A stretch of DNA of 64,000 nucleotides from Flavobacterium sp. Leaf82 (GTDB lineage Bacteria > Bacteroidota > Bacteroidia > Flavobacteriales > Flavobacteriaceae), in assembly GCF_001422725.1 (NCBI RefSeq), contig NZ_LMMA01000012.1, positions 304,967 to 368,966 on the forward strand, written 5' to 3'. The notes below the pieces were generated by a model. That model had not been told where the DNA came from. It did no database searches and saw nothing but the letters and a program-made list of their open reading frames with translations. The translations under genes were made by a program, and so were the position numbers. Within the stretch, counting starts at the first letter, position 1. Each line of letters begins with the position of its first letter. Positions 58,688 to 64,000 of the stretch are shown here, piece after piece.

Positions 58688-60031
58688 ATGGAACAAAAAA
58701 TAAATGAATTTATGGCTCTTGTTGAGTCTAAAAATCCAAACGAGCCAGAATTTCTTCAAGCCGTTAGAGAATTTGCAGAAACGGTAATTCCATTTATCGC
58801 TGATCGAAAAAAATATGATGGAAAAAATTTACTTCTAAGAATTGCTGAACCTGAGAGATCTATAATTTTTAGAGTCCCGTGGGTTGATGATAAAGGAGAG
58901 ATAATTGTAAACAGAGGTTTTAGAATTCAGATGAATTCAGCAATTGGACCATACAAAGGTGGAATCAGATTTCATCATTCTGTAAATTTATCAGTTTTAA
59001 AATTTTTAGCTTTCGAACAAGTTTTTAAGAATAGTCTTACAACACTTCCAATGGGTGGTGGTAAAGGTGGTTCTGATTTTGATCCGGAAGGAAAATCTGA
59101 CGGAGAAATCATGCGTTTCTGTCAATCATTTATGACGGAGTTATGTCGTCATATTGGACCTGACTTAGACGTTCCTGCAGGAGATATTGGTGTTGGAGCA
59201 AGAGAAATTGGTTATTTATTTGGTCAATATAAAAGAATCCGAAATGAATTTACTGGTGTTTTAACGGGTAAAGGTCTTGCTTACGGTGGTTCTTTAATAC
59301 GTCCTGAGGCTACAGGATATGGAGTTGTTTATTTTACAGATCAAATGTTACGTACTATCGGACATGAAATTAAAGGTAAAAGAGTAGCAATTTCAGGTTT
59401 TGGAAATGTGGCTTGGGGAGTTGCTTTAAAAATAAATGAACTTGGAGGAAAAGTAGTTACAATTTCTGGTCCTGATGGTTATATTCTTGATGAAGAAGGA
59501 ATTTCTGGAGAGAAAATCGAACATATGGTCGAAATGAGAGCAACCGGAGACAACAGAGCTGAGGTTTATACTCATAAATATCCAAATGCTGTTTTCCATA
59601 AAGGAAAAAGTCCATGGGAAGTAAAAGTTGATATCGCGATTCCATGTGCAACTCAAAATGAGTTAAATGGTGATGATGCAAAGAAACTTATTGAAAATGG
59701 TGTTTTATGTGTGACAGAAGCTGCAAATATGCCATCTACTTTAGATGCTATTAAATTATTCCTTGATAATAAAGTATTATTTGCTCCTGGAAAAGCTGCA
59801 AATGCTGGAGGAGTTGCTGCATCAGGTTTAGAAATGACGCAAAATTCAATTCGTTTAAACTGGACAAGTGAAGAAGTTGATTTGAGATTAAAAGATATCA
59901 TGGTTGGAATTCACAATCAATGTAAAAAATACGGTGCCGGAGAAGATGGTTATGTAAACTATGTAAAAGGAGCTAACATTGCCGGATTTGTAAAAGTTGC
60001 CGATGCTATGCTTGCGCAAGGTGTAGTATAA
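58688..60031 (+). CDS. gdhA: NADP-type glutamate dehydrogenase
   Basis: Cytoplasmic hexameric enzyme forming glutamate from 2-oxoglutarate and ammonia. The 447 residues match the 50-kDa bacterial class. The catalytic segment is PMGGGKGGSDFDPEGKS (near 119-135), with YKGGIRFH at about 95-102 and the Rossmann motif SGFGNVAWGVA near 236-246. ANAGGVAASGLEM closes the active site. Specificity for NADPH is inferred from the length class. It has its own -7 box and a terminator behind it. Confidence 0.96.
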   Translation: MEQKINEFMALVESKNPNEPEFLQAVREFAETVIPFIADRKKYDGKNLLLRIAEPERSIIFRVPWVDDKGEIIVNRGFRIQMNSAIGPYKGGIRFHHSVNLSVLKFLAFEQVFKNSLTTLPMGGGKGGSDFDPEGKSDGEIMRFCQSFMTELCRHIGPDLDVPAGDIGVGAREIGYLFGQYKRIRNEFTGVLTGKGLAYGGSLIRPEATGYGVVYFTDQMLRTIGHEIKGKRVAISGFGNVAWGVALKINELGGKVVTISGPDGYILDEEGISGEKIEHMVEMRATGDNRAEVYTHKYPNAVFHKGKSPWEVKVDIAIPCATQNELNGDDAKKLIENGVLCVTEAANMPSTLDAIKLFLDNKVLFAPGKAANAGGVAASGLEMTQNSIRLNWTSEEVDLRLKDIMVGIHNQCKKYGAGEDGYVNYVKGANIAGFVKVADAMLAQGVV

Positions 60032-60051
60032 GTTTTAGTTACAATTTTAAG

Positions 60052-60098
60052 ATGCCTTCATTTGTCTTTTTGAAAAGATGATTGAAGGCATTTTTTTA
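60052..60098 (+). terminator. gdhA terminator
   Basis: The stem ATGCCTTCA/TGAAGGCAT (60052-60060 with 60083-60091) with partial inner pairing, followed by TTTTTTT, 20 bases past the gdhA stop. Confidence 0.85.
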
Positions 60099-60135
60099 TT
60101 TATACAGAACGAAATTCAAATACTTTCGTTTGTAG

Positions 60136-60143
60136 TATATTTG
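60136..60143 (+). promoter_or_regulatory. -7 box of porZ
   Basis: TATATTTG matches TAnnTTTG, 21 bases before the porZ ATG. No TTG at the preferred distance is seen. Confidence 0.45.
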
Positions 60144-60164
60144 TCTATCTGAATATATTAAATA

Positions 60165-62435
60165 ATGAAGAAAAGCTTTCTGTATATTTTGTTTTTATTG
60201 TTGTATCAATTTAGTTTCGGACAGGATAAATTGTTATGGCAGGGTTATTTTTCGTTTAACGAAATAAAAGATATTTCACAATCTTCAACAACAGTTTTTG
60301 CTGCTTCAGAAAATGCCTTGTTTTCTAAAAATGCGGCGACAAATGCAGTCAAAACCACCACTACGGTCGAAGGGCTTTCAGGTCAGACTATTTCAGCATT
60401 ATATCATAGTGAAGGTTTCAGGAAAACTATAATAGGTTATGAAAATGGTTTAATGATTGTGTTTAATGAAAGTGACGGCAGTATTTTAAAAGTAGTCGAC
60501 ATTATTAGTAAGCAATTGCCAACGAATATTAAAAGAATCAATCATTTTATGGAGCATAATGGTTTAGTTTATGTTTCCTGTGATTTTGGAATTGTACAAT
60601 TTAATTTAACGACTTTAAAATTTGGAGACACCTATTTTATTGGTGATAATGGTGCCGAAATTAGTGTAAAACAAACCGCTTATTTTGACGGATTTATTTA
60701 TGCAGCCACTTCAAACGGAATTAGAAAAGCAAATAGTACAAATGCAAATCTAATTGATTTTAATCAGTGGCTTTTAGTAAATTCAGGAAATTGGTCGAGT
60801 GTTGAAACTTTAGATTCAGAACTTATCGCAATAAATTCAGGAGGATATATTCATCGTTATAATTCGGATACATTTGCTGGATTTTTGCAACTTCCTCAAG
60901 TGTCGACAGACATGCGTGCCGTAAATCATACCTTGTTTATTACAACGCCAAATACTGTTTTTGTTTATAATAATCAGATGACTTTAAATCGTCAAATTAC
61001 AAATACACAGGTTTTAGATAATACTTTAAGTTTTACTTGTGCGACCGTAATAGGTGATTTGCTTTATATTGGTACAAAAGATAAAGGATTGTTTTCATCG
61101 TCATTATTAAATTCTTCAACTTTCGAAAATAATACACCAAGCGGACCTTCAAGAAATAGTCTTTTTGCTATTCAGACAACGTCAAATTCATTATGGGCCG
61201 TTTACGGAGATTACTCCGGAGTTTATAACCCGTACCCAAAAGATAGTTACGGAATAAGTAAATTTACGCAGACAGGATGGTCGAATATTCCGTATGAAAA
61301 AGTTTTGGGAGCAAAATCTTTGGTGCGAATTGCTGTTGATCCTGCAAATGAAAAGAAAGTTTATATAGGATCTTATGATGCCGGTTTATTAAAAGTCGAA
61401 AATGATGTGCCAACTTATTTATACGGTACTAAAAATAGTTCATTACAGGCTATTCCTAATACTCAGGATATTTGGATTAACGGTGTGGTATTTGACAAGT
61501 CCGGAAATTTGTGGATGAATAATAGTTTGGTTGATAACGGAATAAAAATGCTTAAACCAAATGGAGATTGGCAGGTTTTTTCAACAACATCTGTAATAAC
61601 AAAAGTTTCAAGTTGTCCTTTTGGAAGAATGTCTATTGACAAGAATGGAACAAAATGGATGGCAACCTATAATAGTGGTATTATAGGATTTAATGAAAAA
61701 GGAAATATTATCAAAAAAATTACATCTGGAGCAGACGCCGGCAATCTTCCTTTTATAGATGCTCGTGTAGCAACTCCGGATAATAATGGTCAGCTTTGGA
61801 TAGGGACTACAAAAGGATTGAGGGTTTTGTCGAATGTAAATAGTTTTCAAACAGACAATCAACTAACAACAAAGCCTATTATTATTGTTGAAGACGGATT
61901 GGCACAAGAATTATTATACGAACAATTTATTACAGATATTGTGGTCGATGGCTCAAATAATAAATGGATTGGAACTGCTGATTCCGGAGTCTTTATGGTT
62001 TCTCCTAACGGGCAGCAAACCAAATATCATTTTACCATAAACAATTCGCCTTTGCCTAGTAATACTATAAATGATATTGATATCGATGGCACAACCGGCG
62101 AAGTTTTTATTGCTACAGATAAAGGAATGATATCTTTTAAAGGAACATCGACCGCTGCTAATGAAAATTTGAATGATGTTTATGTCTATCCAAACCCCGT
62201 TAGACCTCAATTTTCAGGAACAGTAAAAGTTGCGGGTTTATTAGATAAAGCGAATATTAAAATTACTGATATCGAAGGTAATCTTGTTTTTGAAACAACC
62301 TCAGAAGGTGGTACAATAGAATGGGATACAACAGCTTTTGGCAGGTATAAAGTAGCTTCAGGAGTTTATATGATTTTTATTTCGGCTCAGGACGGCGGCG
62401 AAACCAAAGTTAAAAAAGTAATGATTATTCGGTAA
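60165..62435 (+). CDS. porZ: PorZ, type IX secretion surface protein
   Basis: A 756-residue exported protein of the type IX secretion attachment complex; in Porphyromonas PorZ presents anionic lipopolysaccharide to the sortase PorU. The signal peptide ends at FSFGQ (residue 19). Two beta-propeller regions (about 25-330 and 340-650) carry two-component-regulator-like propeller repeats (GLSGQTISALYH; IWIGTTKGLRVL). The C-terminal domain (about 665-756) begins VYVYPNPVRP and ends KVKKVMIIR, typical of type IX C-terminal domains. The gene is near recO, an arrangement common in this phylum. Confidence 0.93.
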   Translation: MKKSFLYILFLLLYQFSFGQDKLLWQGYFSFNEIKDISQSSTTVFAASENALFSKNAATNAVKTTTTVEGLSGQTISALYHSEGFRKTIIGYENGLMIVFNESDGSILKVVDIISKQLPTNIKRINHFMEHNGLVYVSCDFGIVQFNLTTLKFGDTYFIGDNGAEISVKQTAYFDGFIYAATSNGIRKANSTNANLIDFNQWLLVNSGNWSSVETLDSELIAINSGGYIHRYNSDTFAGFLQLPQVSTDMRAVNHTLFITTPNTVFVYNNQMTLNRQITNTQVLDNTLSFTCATVIGDLLYIGTKDKGLFSSSLLNSSTFENNTPSGPSRNSLFAIQTTSNSLWAVYGDYSGVYNPYPKDSYGISKFTQTGWSNIPYEKVLGAKSLVRIAVDPANEKKVYIGSYDAGLLKVENDVPTYLYGTKNSSLQAIPNTQDIWINGVVFDKSGNLWMNNSLVDNGIKMLKPNGDWQVFSTTSVITKVSSCPFGRMSIDKNGTKWMATYNSGIIGFNEKGNIIKKITSGADAGNLPFIDARVATPDNNGQLWIGTTKGLRVLSNVNSFQTDNQLTTKPIIIVEDGLAQELLYEQFITDIVVDGSNNKWIGTADSGVFMVSPNGQQTKYHFTINNSPLPSNTINDIDIDGTTGEVFIATDKGMISFKGTSTAANENLNDVYVYPNPVRPQFSGTVKVAGLLDKANIKITDIEGNLVFETTSEGGTIEWDTTAFGRYKVASGVYMIFISAQDGGETKVKKVMIIR

Positions 62436-62448
62436 GATTAACTCAGGT

Positions 62449-63483
62449 ATGAATAATAAAAATTGTTTCGACTTTTTACGGTTTTTCTTTGCTGCAAATA
62501 TTCTATTGTCGCATCTGTGTGAACTTTCTCAAAATAGTAATCTGGCATTTTTATCTTATTTTTCTAATGCAATTATTGGTGTAAAAGGGTTCTTTGTTAT
62601 AAGTGGGTTTTTAGTAGCAAAGAGTTATGTGAATACGCCTTCTTTAAAAGAATATTTTATAAAAAGAGCCAAGAGAATTTTGCCTGCTTATATCGTTGTG
62701 ATTTTGTTTTCTACTGTAATATTTGCTTTTTTTAGCAGTTATAATTTTTCAGAATATTTTACAGATAGTAGTGCTTACAAATACCTGGGATGGAATTTGA
62801 TCTTTTTGAATTTCATGCATCCTTGTCTTCCCGGACTTTTTGATAATAATCTCATTTGCTCTGTAAATGGAGCTTTATGGACATTAAAAGTCGAAGAAGG
62901 TTTTTATATTATTTTGCCTTTGATTTTTTATGCGATTAAAAAATTTAGTAAAACATTATTTGTACTTGGAACCCTTTATGTTTTGTCATTAATATATTGG
63001 TTTGTGATGAATGATTATCTCAATATGCCTGTGTTAGCGAAACAATTACCGGGCTATTTGTCTTATTTTGTGGTGGGAATCTGCATCTTTTTAAATTTTG
63101 ATTTCATTATGAAAAACAAGACAAGACTTTTTCTGCTTTCAGTTATGATATTTATTGGATATTATTTTTCAAACCTTCCATTAGATTTTCTTTATCCTGC
63201 AGCATTTGGTCTGGTCATTATAATTGCGGCTTATAATATTTCTTTTTTAAATAATTTCGGAAAATATGGCGACTTCACATATGGTCTTTACATTTATCAT
63301 TTTCCAATAATTCAGCTTTTCAGGCAATATGATTTATTCGAAAAGTATAATCCTTTTCTAATGGCATTTGCTGTAATTTTGATTACTTTTTTCTTTGCAG
63401 TACTTTCTTGGTTTTTTGTGGAGAAAAGATTTTTGGACAGGTTTAAAAATAACAATCAAAAGCAAATTCCGACTTTATGTTAG
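62449..63483 (+). CDS. Acyltransferase-3 family membrane protein
   Basis: A 344-residue integral membrane protein with about ten hydrophobic helices. The N-terminal RFFFAANILLSHL carries the His of the acyltransferase-3 family, GVKGFFVISGFLVAKSY is the second signature, and YFIKRAKRILPAY the third. Members acylate surface glycans such as O-antigen or peptidoglycan. It starts 13 bases after porZ and overlaps recO by seven bases. It may modify the polysaccharide that the type IX system anchors; this is inferred from place. Confidence 0.92.
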   Translation: MNNKNCFDFLRFFFAANILLSHLCELSQNSNLAFLSYFSNAIIGVKGFFVISGFLVAKSYVNTPSLKEYFIKRAKRILPAYIVVILFSTVIFAFFSSYNFSEYFTDSSAYKYLGWNLIFLNFMHPCLPGLFDNNLICSVNGALWTLKVEEGFYIILPLIFYAIKKFSKTLFVLGTLYVLSLIYWFVMNDYLNMPVLAKQLPGYLSYFVVGICIFLNFDFIMKNKTRLFLLSVMIFIGYYFSNLPLDFLYPAAFGLVIIIAAYNISFLNNFGKYGDFTYGLYIYHFPIIQLFRQYDLFEKYNPFLMAFAVILITFFFAVLSWFFVEKRFLDRFKNNNQKQIPTLC

Positions 63484-64000
63484 TAAAAACCAAAGCAATC
63501 GTAATCTCGTCGTTAAAATTTCAGGAAAAAAGCTTGATCGTAAAATGTTTTACGCTTTCAAACGGACTGAAAACTTATTTTGTACGTGATGCTTTTTCAA
63601 GTCGAAAAGCGAGTCAGAAAATTGCTTATTTTCAGCCATTGTCAATTCTCGAAATCGAAGCCATACATAAAAATAAAGGTACTTTAGAAAACTTTAAAGA
63701 AATTAAAACCGCAGTTCCTTTTCAAAGTATTCATACTGATATTATAAAGAGCACAATGGTAATGTTTTTGTCTGAAATGCTTCATTATTCAATTCAGGAA
63801 GAAGAAAAAAACGAGTCACTTTTTGTTTTTTTAGAAACAGCATTGACCTGGCTGGATCATCATGACGAAATTTCTAATTTTCATTTGATTTTACTTTTAG
63901 AAATTACAAAGTATTTGGGTTTTTATCCCGATGTATCCGATATTGATTTGCCTTATTTTGAAATGAATGATGGCGTTTTTACGCTTTTTCATGGTTTAAG
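63477..64000 (+). CDS. recO: DNA repair protein RecO (cut by window end)
   Basis: The frame opens with ATG at 63477 and runs out of the window after 174 codons without a stop. It starts MLVKTKAIVISSLKFQEKSL, the OB-fold N-terminus of RecO, followed by YFVRDAFSSRKASQKIAYFQPLSILEIEA in segments, and the helical middle with FLSEMLHYSIQEEE and LLLEITKYLGFYP. RecO loads RecA with RecR in recombination repair. It overlaps the acyltransferase gene by seven bases. Confidence 0.93.
   Translation, partial: MLVKTKAIVISSLKFQEKSLIVKCFTLSNGLKTYFVRDAFSSRKASQKIAYFQPLSILEIEAIHKNKGTLENFKEIKTAVPFQSIHTDIIKSTMVMFLSEMLHYSIQEEEKNESLFVFLETALTWLDHHDEISNFHLILLLEITKYLGFYPDVSDIDLPYFEMNDGVFTLFHGL

Overview
The window is chromosomal DNA of a Bacteroidota organism, almost certainly a Flavobacterium or close relative. 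Evidence: low G+C; the type IX secretion protein PorZ; a TonB-dependent receptor with a carboxypeptidase-like N-terminal domain; a full BatABCDE/MoxR aerotolerance locus; and promoters of the Bacteroidota type (TTG, about 19 bases, then TAnnTTTG) with few strong Shine-Dalgarno sites. No rRNA, tRNA, CRISPR array, insertion sequence or prophage was seen.

Layout. 1-6962: pheS, gpsA, and an aldehyde-defence group (YqhD-type alcohol dehydrogenase, a secreted DJ-1/PfpI protein and a divergent LysR regulator), then a small PKD lipoprotein. 7073-17835: a 10.7-kb co-directional NAD/ADP-ribose locus. Its genes in order are a Nudix-winged-helix regulator (NrtR type), a short PRPP-synthetase homologue, a small helical protein, a VWA protein, a short adenylosuccinate-synthetase homologue, a NADAR/YbiA N-glycosidase, a DUF4291 protein, the RNA 2'-phosphotransferase KptA, an ADP-ribosylglycohydrolase, a 2OG-Fe(II) oxygenase, a PPP-type phosphoesterase, a second ADP-ribosylglycohydrolase and a nicotinamide (phospho)ribosyltransferase (NadV). 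17973-23601: nadD, DoxX, gmk, YicC RNase, ArsC-like, DinB-like, RlpA-like and a small membrane protein. 23707-41974: TonB receptor, pgi, an M23 peptidase, tryptophan and tyrosine catabolism (kynA, hppD, hmgA), a patatin-BamA fusion, uvrC, an AstE/AspA-family protein and a 5-formyl-THF cyclo-ligase. 42265-52159: bat/moxR operon. 52383-64000: aldo/keto reductase, SDR, AlbA-domain protein, a PLP-dependent sulfur enzyme, gdhA, porZ, an acyltransferase and recO (cut by the window end).

Main interest. The NAD/ADP-ribose locus reads as a closed recycling circuit. KptA, NADAR and two ADP-ribosylglycohydrolases can release ADP-ribose or its phosphate; NrtR-family regulators are known to respond to ADP-ribose; and the first and last metabolic genes are a Prs-like/NadV-like pair, the same pairing used by phage NARP1 to rebuild NAD+ from ADP-ribose. 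Two near-identical 21-bp palindromes, 52 bp centre to centre, bracket the operon promoter and are the probable NrtR operators.

A second pattern is architectural. Many spacers between co-directional genes are closed by their own inverted repeat, one arm next to the upstream stop and the other next to the downstream start, with arm sequences that mostly differ from spacer to spacer. A four-helix-bundle gene, broken by one stop codon, sits in such a spacer between hppD and hmgA, and an intact relative sits inside the bat operon.
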